Assembly: GCA_019751815.1 (NCBI GenBank)
Contig: JAIEMW010000003.1
Location: forward strand, 1-64,000
Origin: Cyanobacteriota bacterium
Lineage (GTDB): Bacteria; Cyanobacteriota; Vampirovibrionia; Vampirovibrionales; Vampirovibrionaceae
DNA length: 64,000 bases
Reading direction: 5' to 3'
The first letter of the stretch is position 1, and each line of letters starts with the position of its first letter. The notes beneath the pieces were generated by a model. It saw nothing but the letters and a program-made list of their open reading frames with translations, did no database searches and was not told where the DNA came from. Both the position numbers and the translations under genes were made by a program. Below are positions 27,880 through 35,317 of the stretch, piece after piece.

Positions 27880-29223
27880 TTATAACGATGAAACGGTCGG
27901 CTTAACAGGGATGTCTTCAGGCGAATGCTGGGAAATCACAGCTGCTTTTTGTTCAGCCATGAGATCTTGAATATACCACTCAAAGACAGTTTTGGCCGGC
28001 TCTTTGGGATGGAGTAAATCCATCACTTTGGCTTCGTCCAAGCGAGAAGCCCCGTTCATCAAATCTCGGTGATCCACGGCACCAAACAGACGGGCATGGG
28101 AGTCGCCCTTGAGTTGCGCCAGTGCTAACCAGAGTCGCTCAATTGGGGAGGCGATAAAGCCCATCTTGCGTGTGTAACGGCCTAACCAAAGAGAACTACT
28201 AATTGGACTAATCCCGTCATTGTATAGAGTCATTGACGGCAATGATTGCTTTTGCAGGTATTTGGCCAAGGGTAACTTGGCGATGTTTTTTTGCACCAGA
28301 CCAAACACCGTGTGATTGATCGGGTTTTTAGACCAAAAACTTTGCCAGCGGGGTTTTTCCTGTTGGACAGCGACAGGAAGCATCAGTACTTCTTGCAGGG
28401 CTGTTCGAGACGCTTCATCGGTACCAAAAAAACTGCCGTAGGTAATCAGGTTGCGATGCACTTCAAGAGCATAATGGTCTCTGTTGAGTGCCTGTGTATT
28501 AAGCCCCTGTGAAATCGAATTGAGCTGTGTGGGCATTGCTTGATCGAAATTATCCCAATGAAAATCGGCTTCGAAATCTGGATATAATTTTTTGGTTACC
28601 CAGTAACTAAGCCGATTGGTCATTCTGACCGGGGATAATCTGGAATCCTGCAGTAATTGTTGACGAATCCATGACGGACTGGCCAGTGGAGAGCCGTGAA
28701 ATGGAGAACCTACCGTAATCACTCTTCCAGCAGCCAGAGAAATAATGGGACTTTCAAAGGCGTTTCTAAAAACCAAACCGCCTTCACTATAGGCCAAAAC
28801 ATTGAAACGATGAATATTCTCAGCTTGAATCCAATGCTCAAGCTTTAATTGGAGTGCTTTACTGATAGCAGGCACGCTTTTACGACTCTCATAACGGACC
28901 CGGTAAATCTTAAAATGCTGATCAAAGCCCGGGGTACCTTCTGCACGATTGATAAAGCCACACCAGTTAAAACAATGTTGAGATTCTCCCCCAATGCCAT
29001 GAATAAGCACCAGCGGTTCGCGGTTATTAAGAGGGGTTGTATCTAAGGGCAACAAGGTAACCAAATCAGTTTCTTCTGCCGACGCAGAAGCATTTAAGAG
29101 CACATCTTTCACAAGCGGACTGGGGTCTGGGGTAATCACGGCTGCTTGCAAAGACAGTGGAAAGGCGAAATTGGATAACAGTCCCAGTATCATCGCGATA
29201 CGGGTTAACCGGGAAATCTTCAT
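27880..29223 (-). CDS. Exported lipase-like alpha/beta-hydrolase
   Basis: 447 residues from ATG 29223, chosen because it begins a standard signal peptide (MKISRLTRIAMILGLLSNFA, cleavage near LQA) and makes the length equal to its neighbour. A longer in-frame start at 29337 would bury the signal. Oxyanion-hole motif VLIHGIGGES (72-81), nucleophile elbow AYSEGG with S146, GSPFHGSPLAS, an Asp in NDG and a candidate His in VDHRD complete a triad. Similar to bacterial lipases and lecithin:cholesterol acyltransferase-like esterases; the substrate is unknown. Paired with a paralogue that has lost Ser and His. Confidence 0.8.
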   Translation of the reverse strand: MKISRLTRIAMILGLLSNFAFPLSLQAAVITPDPSPLVKDVLLNASASAEETDLVTLLPLDTTPLNNREPLVLIHGIGGESQHCFNWCGFINRAEGTPGFDQHFKIYRVRYESRKSVPAISKALQLKLEHWIQAENIHRFNVLAYSEGGLVFRNAFESPIISLAAGRVITVGSPFHGSPLASPSWIRQQLLQDSRLSPVRMTNRLSYWVTKKLYPDFEADFHWDNFDQAMPTQLNSISQGLNTQALNRDHYALEVHRNLITYGSFFGTDEASRTALQEVLMLPVAVQQEKPRWQSFWSKNPINHTVFGLVQKNIAKLPLAKYLQKQSLPSMTLYNDGISPISSSLWLGRYTRKMGFIASPIERLWLALAQLKGDSHARLFGAVDHRDLMNGASRLDEAKVMDLLHPKEPAKTVFEWYIQDLMAEQKAAVISQHSPEDIPVKPTVSSL

Positions 29224-29368
29224 CCGCAATACGTTCAATGACTCCAACACTCTAAAACCTCGATTCTGGGTTTTCCAGGGGAGATCGGTATCTAGGGGGG
29301 TATTTGTGCTAAAAATAACAGTCTCACCTATCCACAAGTATCTTTATTTTACGACGAAATGCAACATA

Positions 29369-29431
29369 CTGCTATCCACTTCGTAAACGAGCTGCTATCC
29401 ACTTCGCAGCCGAGCTGCTTTTTCCAGCTCG
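29369..29431. repeat. 23-bp tandem duplication plus hairpin
   Basis: A 23-bp unit starting CTGCTATCCACTTCG occurs at 29369-29391 and again at 29392-29414 with four differences. It runs into a perfect 7-bp inverted repeat CGAGCTG/CAGCTCG (29411-29417 and 29425-29431, 7-nt loop). It lies between divergent genes, so it is not a terminator for either; a binding site or replication-slippage relic. Confidence 0.5.
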
Positions 29432-29486
29432 CCCATGTTAAAGAACAAAAAAGCACAAATCTGAATGAACTTAAGAGCTGACCTTC

Positions 29487-30101
29487 ATGAAAGCGATAAC
29501 AACCTCCCATACTCCCCTGGCCTTCTCTACAGAATTCTTGACCCAAAGAAATACTGCTGAAAACTACTGCCTTGGATGCCATGCCTGGAATTTGTTATCT
29601 ACAGAAGGACCTGACTCGGATGATCCAGCCCAAATACTCCATGCACTCTCAGCCGGGCTCTTGCTCATCGCGTGTCGTGACGATGCAGCGCTATTTTGCC
29701 TTGAGCAAACGCCCCTATGGGAAAAACTCCTGGCCGTAAAACCCCTCAAACAACAGCCCAGTTTAGCCCAGCTCCTAGCATTACTAAATAGTGTTCAAGC
29801 CCAGATACTCACTCCAGATGATAGTGTGCTCATTTGGCCCCTGTTACAGAGCCAACTAGATAGCCTCAGTGACAGAGCACTCGGTATTGAGAGCGTCAAA
29901 CTCTTTCGAGACAGTTTGATGATTCAGGGCCTTCCAGAGTGGATAGACCGCCCAGGTGATGATGCTGCTAAAACCAGTTACGTCGGTCGCCCTCGCCTTT
30001 CCTGGCATCAGTTACATACTGAACTGACCCAAGGATGGCCTCGTTTTGTTTCAATTGTTAACAGCTGGGAGGCATCTCCCAAACGCACACAGGGTCAGTA
30101 A
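29487..30101 (+). CDS. Orphan cytosolic protein
   Basis: 204 residues, no signal peptide or membrane helix, no family recognised. Two cysteine-containing stretches near the N-terminus (YCLGCHAWNLLST at 27-39; LIACRDDAALFCLEQ at ~60-74) and helices rich in Leu/Gln; the C-terminal ~40 residues are basic (YVGRPRLSWHQL). The CLGC pair could bind a metal, but only four Cys are present in total. AAGAG lies upstream of ATG 29487. The gap of 153 bp to the next gene makes co-transcription possible. Confidence 0.55.
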   Translation: MKAITTSHTPLAFSTEFLTQRNTAENYCLGCHAWNLLSTEGPDSDDPAQILHALSAGLLLIACRDDAALFCLEQTPLWEKLLAVKPLKQQPSLAQLLALLNSVQAQILTPDDSVLIWPLLQSQLDSLSDRALGIESVKLFRDSLMIQGLPEWIDRPGDDAAKTSYVGRPRLSWHQLHTELTQGWPRFVSIVNSWEASPKRTQGQ

Positions 30102-30254
30102 CCACCCTAAACTCATGGCAGGCGATAAATCCAAGGACTGTTACACAGAGGTTCCTTTTCGATGCAGGGCTGTTTAAGATAAGGAATCATATTTTCTGTT
30201 GTCTCCCACTCCAAACATCTTGAGTTCAAATAGTTAGAGGACTTTTTCCACACT

Positions 30255-31865
30255 ATGTCATTGCCAATGGTCGCCTATTTTTCAATGGAGATGGCGATCG
30301 ACCAATCTCTATATACCTATGCAGGTGGTCTGGGCTATTTGGCTGGGAGCCATATGCATTCTGCGGGATACCTAGACCTTCCCTTGGTCGGCGTCACCAT
30401 GCTCTGGAGCTATGGATACGGCATTCAAACCATCAATAGCACCACCAATACTGTGGAACTGAGCTACGAGAAGCAGCAGTTTCCGAACTTGCAAGACCCT
30501 GGTATTAGCGCTGAAATTACAATTTTTGGCCAAAAGGTCATTGTCAAAGCGTTTCACCTCCCGCGTTCTATCTTTGGTACAGCGCCTATCTACTTTTTAA
30601 CCACCGATATTCCAGAGAATCCCCCTGAGATTCGCGAGTACTCTGGAAAGCTTTACGATGGAACAGAGAAAACCCGCATTGCTCAAGAAATTATTCTTGG
30701 GATTGGGGGGCTTCAAATCCTCAGAAAAGCCGGCATCCCCATTCAAGTTGTTCACTTAAACGAAGGGCACGCCCTACCGGCAGCCTTTCAGCTTCTGGCC
30801 GATTTTGGCGGCGATCTCAACAAGGTGAAAGAACATTTGGTATTTACCACACACACCCCTGTGGCCGCTGGTAACGAAGCTCATTCTGCTCATTTGCTCG
30901 CTGATGCTGGCTTTTTTGCTGGCACCTCAGTAGAACAGGCCATTCAGTTGGGCGGGGATGACTTTAGCCTTACCGTTGCCGCTCTGCGGATGAGCCGTAT
31001 TGCCAATGGGGTCTCTCAACTACACGGCCAAGTTGCCAACAACATGTGGAGCTGGGTTCAGGGGCGCTGTCCCATTGTGGCCATCACCAACGCGGTGGAT
31101 CTTCGCCAGTGGCAAGACCCTCGAATCAAAGCCGCCGGACAAGACTCTCAGGCACTATCCACACTCAAAAAGACAATGAAGCAAGAACTGTTTGATCAAG
31201 TCAAACAGCGGATTGGGCTCCAATTAAACCCGGATGTTCTCACCCTGGTATGGGCCCGCCGGTTTACCGAGTACAAACGTGCCTGGCTCATTTTTCAAGA
31301 CGAGGCCCGATTACGGAAGTTACTGGAAAACAATAAAATCCAGCTTCTGTTTTCCGGAAAGTTCCATCCAGAAGATACTGCTGGAAAAAATATGTTTAAT
31401 AAAGTCATTGAATATGCGGAACAATTCCCCAATGTCGGTATTTTAACCGGATACGACCTCTCCTTAAGTGGCTATCTTAAGCGAGGTGCTGATATCTGGT
31501 TAAACACACCCCTACGGCCCATGGAAGCGTCAGGCACCTCTGGGATGTCTGCCAATATGAACGGGGCACTGCATTTTTCTACCTACGACGGGTGGGCCGT
31601 AGAAGGCACCTTCCACGGGATTAATGGCTTTATCATCAATGAAAATAGTGGAGATGATTATCTCCCTGTCGAAGAACGGCATCGTCAAGATTACGAATCA
31701 ATGATGTCACAACTCGAAGACATTATTATTCCTGCCTACTACGGCAATACGCCGCAATGGACCCATTGGATGAGAGAAGCAATACAGACCGCCGAAGCCT
31801 ATTTCCATTCAGACCGCATGGTGATTGAGTACTATAACCGTCTGTATAAGACGATTTGTCTCTAA
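30255..31865 (+). CDS. Alpha-glucan (glycogen) phosphorylase-like protein, PLP lysine replaced
   Basis: 536 residues of the short-form alpha-glucan phosphorylase group (GT35). Landmarks: YFSMEMAID at the start, AGGLGYLAGSH (~23-33), HLNEGHALPAAF, TTHTPVAAGNE, ARRFTEYKRAWL, and the active-site segment MEASGTSGMSANMNGALHF. In phosphorylases that segment reads GTxxMK, the Lys forming the Schiff base with pyridoxal phosphate; here it is Ser432 (codon TCT at 31548). Active enzymes release glucose-1-phosphate from glycogen. Without the Lys the protein may bind PLP non-covalently, use another cofactor, act as a retaining transferase, or be regulatory. Similar K-less relatives may exist in other phyla (recollection, not checked). 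malQ nearby (35318) completes a glucan-utilisation theme. Confidence 0.82.
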   Translation: MSLPMVAYFSMEMAIDQSLYTYAGGLGYLAGSHMHSAGYLDLPLVGVTMLWSYGYGIQTINSTTNTVELSYEKQQFPNLQDPGISAEITIFGQKVIVKAFHLPRSIFGTAPIYFLTTDIPENPPEIREYSGKLYDGTEKTRIAQEIILGIGGLQILRKAGIPIQVVHLNEGHALPAAFQLLADFGGDLNKVKEHLVFTTHTPVAAGNEAHSAHLLADAGFFAGTSVEQAIQLGGDDFSLTVAALRMSRIANGVSQLHGQVANNMWSWVQGRCPIVAITNAVDLRQWQDPRIKAAGQDSQALSTLKKTMKQELFDQVKQRIGLQLNPDVLTLVWARRFTEYKRAWLIFQDEARLRKLLENNKIQLLFSGKFHPEDTAGKNMFNKVIEYAEQFPNVGILTGYDLSLSGYLKRGADIWLNTPLRPMEASGTSGMSANMNGALHFSTYDGWAVEGTFHGINGFIINENSGDDYLPVEERHRQDYESMMSQLEDIIIPAYYGNTPQWTHWMREAIQTAEAYFHSDRMVIEYYNRLYKTICL

Positions 31866-31875
31866 AAAAATAAAA

Positions 31876-31948
31876 GGGGCCTCGATAGAGCGTCTGAGTA
31901 TTGAATGGCTTCTAATGGCTTTGTACCATGTAGACAGAATGAGGCCCC
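31876..31948. other. Long-range inverted repeat between convergent genes
   Basis: GGGGCCTC (31876-31883) and GAGGCCCC (31941-31948) are perfect 8-bp complements separated by 57 nt, starting 10 bp after the phosphorylase stop. RNA from either strand could fold. No U-run follows the right arm, so it is not a textbook intrinsic terminator. The remaining ~80 bp to the next stop codon show nothing. Confidence 0.4.
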
Positions 31949-32027
31949 ATCCCCTTGAGCACTCCCGTTTCGGGGTAAGTGTTGGTTTTGGGAAAGTTTC
32001 TGTTTTGAATTCTATTTTGAATAAAAG

Positions 32028-33230
32028 TTAATTTTGGCCTGGATGCAGCACGTAGAAGTTCAGTGTTGCCGCACTGGCATTGGCAGGATCTAGTCCAAGC
32101 GCCTTGCCCGCATCACCAAGATTGATCGCCAGTTCTAAGTAACGCTTGCCTGGCCCAGGTGCTTCTGTACTGCCCAGATAAATCAAGGCATCCCCCGCTT
32201 CAACATCCTTGAACGTTTTACTAGCAGGGATATTTTCCAGCTTTAAGCGGGTAGGATCCACGGGGTTGGTGACCAAGAAGGACACCCCTTCTTTGACAAA
32301 AGTATCAAACTCAGCTTGGGTCAGGGCGACATTCAGCTTGAGGTTACCGGCTGTATTGTCTTGCACTGCCTTGATCTGAACAGGCACAGGGCGCCGAGAT
32401 AGTCTCACAGGTTTTGCAAATTCATTACCTACAGGTCGTATACTTTCTGGCTTGGCAAAACTTTCCGGGGCGACCCCAGCAGCAATGGCCCCAGCCACAA
32501 CCGCAAACACATCACGTCCGTGAAACGTATTGGCTAAAGGTACACCAGGCCGTCTAGAGGCTTCAAAGGCACGTACTTTTTCAAGATCAATCGCGAGCAG
32601 TTTGTAACGATCGCCAGTGACTTCAAGATGCTCTGCAATCAGCGCCAAACTCCCGTTATTGGGACCAATCAAAATCCCATGATTCTGACTGACCAAGATA
32701 CTACGCTCGTTACCTTGCTCGGCAGCACCCACAGCAGGGTCTGTGACGTGAATATAAATATTCTTATTGGCTTCACCCCCTGCCAAACGAAGCAGTGTCA
32801 GCCCGGCATAATCAATATTTTTGAAAGGGATATCACTGAGGGACTGAATATCCAAGAACCCGGCACTCTGTGCGGTTTGCTCGTGCTGATCAAAGGCTCT
32901 ATCTCTTACAAAGCCACTGGGGAGAGATTCTGGCGTTAACAAGGAAGCGTAAGCTTGCACATCACGAAAACGTCGAATAATGGCCCCGTTAGAAGTACCG
33001 TCTTTAAAGTCCGTGGAAAGCCACAGCGTATTAAACGGCCCTTTATACCCAGCGATCGCCCCAAATTTAGGTGTCGCTTGCACATTTGAAGAACCAAAAT
33101 AGGGTCTAAAAAACCCAGGAAGCTCAGAGTTGAATGGTTTAGAAGTAAATTTAGCCGAATGCTCTCTGCTGGCGGGAGTTTTAATTGCCAAAGAGACGGT
33201 ATTGTTGAGCGTAGAGGTAATAATGCGCAT
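32028..33230 (-). CDS. SAM hydroxide adenosyltransferase-like (DUF62) protein with N-terminal extension
   Basis: 400 residues. From ~70: LWLSTDFKDG (substrate-binding D), IYIHVTDPAVGAA (the DPGVG motif), ILIGPNNGSL (PDNG-like motif) and NTFHGRDVFAVVAGAIAAG (HGRDxFAP motif) identify the SAM-dependent halogenase/hydroxide adenosyltransferase family, whose common members split SAM to adenosine and methionine. Two usually strict positions differ (DPAVG for DPGVG, GPNNG for APDNG). The C-terminal ~115 residues form the usual beta-barrel domain. A polar ~65-residue N-terminal extension contains PYFGS (43-47) and PKFGA (54-58), matching the xFG[AS] motif seen elsewhere in this window; there is no signal peptide. 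Physiological role unknown. Confidence 0.75.
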   Translation of the reverse strand: MRIITSTLNNTVSLAIKTPASREHSAKFTSKPFNSELPGFFRPYFGSSNVQATPKFGAIAGYKGPFNTLWLSTDFKDGTSNGAIIRRFRDVQAYASLLTPESLPSGFVRDRAFDQHEQTAQSAGFLDIQSLSDIPFKNIDYAGLTLLRLAGGEANKNIYIHVTDPAVGAAEQGNERSILVSQNHGILIGPNNGSLALIAEHLEVTGDRYKLLAIDLEKVRAFEASRRPGVPLANTFHGRDVFAVVAGAIAAGVAPESFAKPESIRPVGNEFAKPVRLSRRPVPVQIKAVQDNTAGNLKLNVALTQAEFDTFVKEGVSFLVTNPVDPTRLKLENIPASKTFKDVEAGDALIYLGSTEAPGPGKRYLELAINLGDAGKALGLDPANASAATLNFYVLHPGQN

Positions 33231-33745
33231 GATGTTTAAGTCCTTTCACAGTATCTGTCAAATGTAAGCAGGTGGACACTTTCTGAAGGTGATGAAAGTG
33301 TTGACCTTGGTTAACCTAAGTAGTGGGAGAGTTTTGGGGCTTAGGTTAGCTACACATCAACATGGTTGTGAAAGCACGGTAAAAATGACATAGACAGGAC
33401 TGCGTACACCAGACTGTGGTGGGATTCAAGGCTAATGAATTGGTCTGAATCGAAATCACGGCAGGTAAAGTCCTTGTCGTATTTTTGTTGCGCTCATAAA
33501 ATCTCATTCAAATGAATAGCGAGATTTGAAGAGAAATTATGCAGTGATTTGAATCTAGATGTCAAGTAACTCTTTTTTTATTCTCTGCTGCAGCGGAATA
33601 CCCCAGGGTGGAACTTGACCCACCTCATTGATTTTACTATTGTGGATGGGCGCCAAAGTGCCGTCTCACAAATGGGACATCTCACAAATGGGACGTCACA
33701 CAATTAGGCCCCTCATTCCTTGTACGGACAGAGCATACATACACA
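33231..33745. promoter_or_regulatory. 515-bp intergenic region rich in inverted repeats
   Basis: No frame of convincing length. Inverted repeats: CACTTTC/GAAAGTG (33277-33283/33294-33300); TAACCTAAG/CTTAGGTTA (33312-33320/33340-33348, 19-nt loop); and a nested hairpin AAATCTC/GAGATTT (33499-33505/33521-33527) enclosing ATTCA/TGAAT. The first two lie 47-118 bp upstream of the minus-strand SAM-enzyme gene and could be in its leader; they do not match SAM riboswitch consensus features I know. No -35/-10 pair stands out. Confidence 0.45.
33664..33694 (+). repeat. Two 15-bp direct repeats upstream of ftsE
   Basis: TCTCACAAATGGGAC occurs at 33664-33678 and again at 33680-33694 (16-bp period), 52-82 bp before the ftsE ATG. 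A third partial copy (GTCACACAA) follows. The position and spacing of about 1.5 helical turns suit an activator or repressor site for ftsEX. Confidence 0.5.
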
Positions 33746-34420
33746 ATGATTAAATTCCTCGGTGTCACCAAACAGTACGGCAACCTCACCGCCCTCAACA
33801 ATGTGAGTTTTGAGATAGAAACAGGAGAGTTCGTCTTCTTCGTCGGGCCTTCGGGTGCCGGTAAATCTACTATCATGAAACTCATCTACCGGGAAGAAGT
33901 GGCCACCAGTGGTCTGGTTTTGGTCGGCCGGGTGGATGTTTCCAAGCTAAAACCCAATCAAGTTCCTAAACTGCGAAGACGCATGGGAATTGTTTTCCAG
34001 GATTTTAAACTCCTACCAGGACAAACAGCCTTTGATAACGTGGCTTATATACTTCGAGCACTAGGAGTTGGGCCTACAGAAATCCGAAAACGGGTTCTGG
34101 GAGCCCTCAAAGTGGTTGGCCTCATTGATAAAGTAGATGCCAGACCAGAAGAACTGTCCGGGGGAGAGCAGCAACGGGTCGGTATTGCCCGGGCAATTGT
34201 GAACGGTCCCTCCCTGGTTATTGCCGATGAGCCTACTGGAAACCTGGATCCAGAGACTTCATTGGAGATTATGTCACTCTTGGAACAAATTAATCAGCGC
34301 GGTACAACCATTCTGCTATCTACACACAACCAAACCATTGTCAATGCAATGCGCAAGCGAGTAATTTCTTTCCGAAACGGAGAGCTCGCCAAAGATGTGG
34401 TCGGAGGCATCTATCAGTAA
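33746..34420 (+). CDS. ftsE: Cell-division ABC transporter ATPase FtsE
   Basis: 224-residue ABC ATPase. Walker A GPSGAGKST (34-42), signature LSGGEQQRVGIARAI, Walker B LVIADEPTGNLDP, and the H-loop LLSTHN. With FtsX it forms a complex that couples ATP hydrolysis to activation of peptidoglycan hydrolases at the septum. It overlaps ftsX by one base (TAATG), the classical arrangement that secures the assignment over other ABC ATPases. Confidence 0.95.
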   Translation: MIKFLGVTKQYGNLTALNNVSFEIETGEFVFFVGPSGAGKSTIMKLIYREEVATSGLVLVGRVDVSKLKPNQVPKLRRRMGIVFQDFKLLPGQTAFDNVAYILRALGVGPTEIRKRVLGALKVVGLIDKVDARPEELSGGEQQRVGIARAIVNGPSLVIADEPTGNLDPETSLEIMSLLEQINQRGTTILLSTHNQTIVNAMRKRVISFRNGELAKDVVGGIYQ

Positions 34421-35301
34421 TGACAGAAAGTATGCCCTTACTTGAATCGGTGGCCTCGGAGTTTCGCATTGCAGTTCGGATTTTAGAAGAGACCTGGGGC
34501 GGACTTCGACGTTCGGCTTGGATGAATCTGGTCATCGTCATTACAATGGCCTCAATTTTGAGTATTTTTGGTAGTTTACTCGCCTTTTTTCTCGAAACTC
34601 AAAATTTTATTGCCAGTGTAGGCGCAGGTGTCCAGATTTCTGCCTATCTGAAAGATAGTGCTGATGTTGGAACTGTTCGTCAGCAAATTCAGGCGCTCCC
34701 TCATATCAGCAAAATTGAAACCATTTCTCGTGAGCAGGCTTGGGATGAGATGAAAGCAACGTATGACGTTCCCGAGATTCCCAACCCACTTCCAGCCACA
34801 CTCCATGTACTGACTACTGATTCAAGCTATATAGAAGATGTAGCCAAGAAAATTACAGCTATTGAAGGTGTTGAAACAGTTTCATTCGCTAAAAATGTGC
34901 TCCAAAAGCTGGAGACCTTTTCTCGTATTTTATCTGCGGTTGGCATGAGCCTCACCTCTTTCTTTGGGCTACTTACACTCTTCATTATCAGTAATACTAT
35001 TCACTTATTGATAGAGGCTCGCGGGCGAGAAATTGAAATTTTAAGGATGATGGGAGTCAGCAACTGGTATATTCGACTTCCCTTCTTCTTACAGGGTGCA
35101 ACATATGGTCTGGTTGGCTCTGTAATAGCCTGTTTCCCGCTTTCATTTGTAGAACTCACCATGGCACAAATATTTGAGAAATTTGATTACACCATATCGT
35201 CGCAAAACCAGCCGATGATCATTATGACCATGTTGATTATTGGGATTATTGTTGGTTCTGGGGGAGCGATGGTGTCCATCCACCGGTATTTAAAAATATA
35301 A
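34420..35301 (+). CDS. ftsX: Cell-division membrane protein FtsX
   Basis: 293 residues with the FtsX plan: a cytosolic N-terminus (~1-30), TM1 (~31-55), an extracytoplasmic domain (~60-165) that in other bacteria touches hydrolase activators, then three TM helices (~175-200, ~225-250, ~265-288). Sequence cues include QISAYLKDSADVGTVRQQI and EGVETVSFAKNVLQKLETF in the ectodomain and ARGREIEILRMMG after TM2, the conserved coupling loop. Forms a transporter-like complex with FtsE. malQ starts 16 bp downstream and may be co-transcribed. Confidence 0.95.
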   Translation: MTESMPLLESVASEFRIAVRILEETWGGLRRSAWMNLVIVITMASILSIFGSLLAFFLETQNFIASVGAGVQISAYLKDSADVGTVRQQIQALPHISKIETISREQAWDEMKATYDVPEIPNPLPATLHVLTTDSSYIEDVAKKITAIEGVETVSFAKNVLQKLETFSRILSAVGMSLTSFFGLLTLFIISNTIHLLIEARGREIEILRMMGVSNWYIRLPFFLQGATYGLVGSVIACFPLSFVELTMAQIFEKFDYTISSQNQPMIIMTMLIIGIIVGSGGAMVSIHRYLKI

Positions 35302-35317
35302 ACGGTAACACCACAAT

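Noticed and set aside
31866..31960. Intrinsic terminator after the phosphorylase gene
   Set aside because: The arms are 57 nt apart and no U-run follows; reported as an inverted repeat only.
33231..33400. SAM riboswitch ahead of the SAM-enzyme-like gene
   Set aside because: The minus strand lacks the SAM-I core (no AGAGxxGGxGGGA..CUGGCCC..AUGAAxCC order) and I could not fit other classes by eye; kept only as unexplained hairpins.
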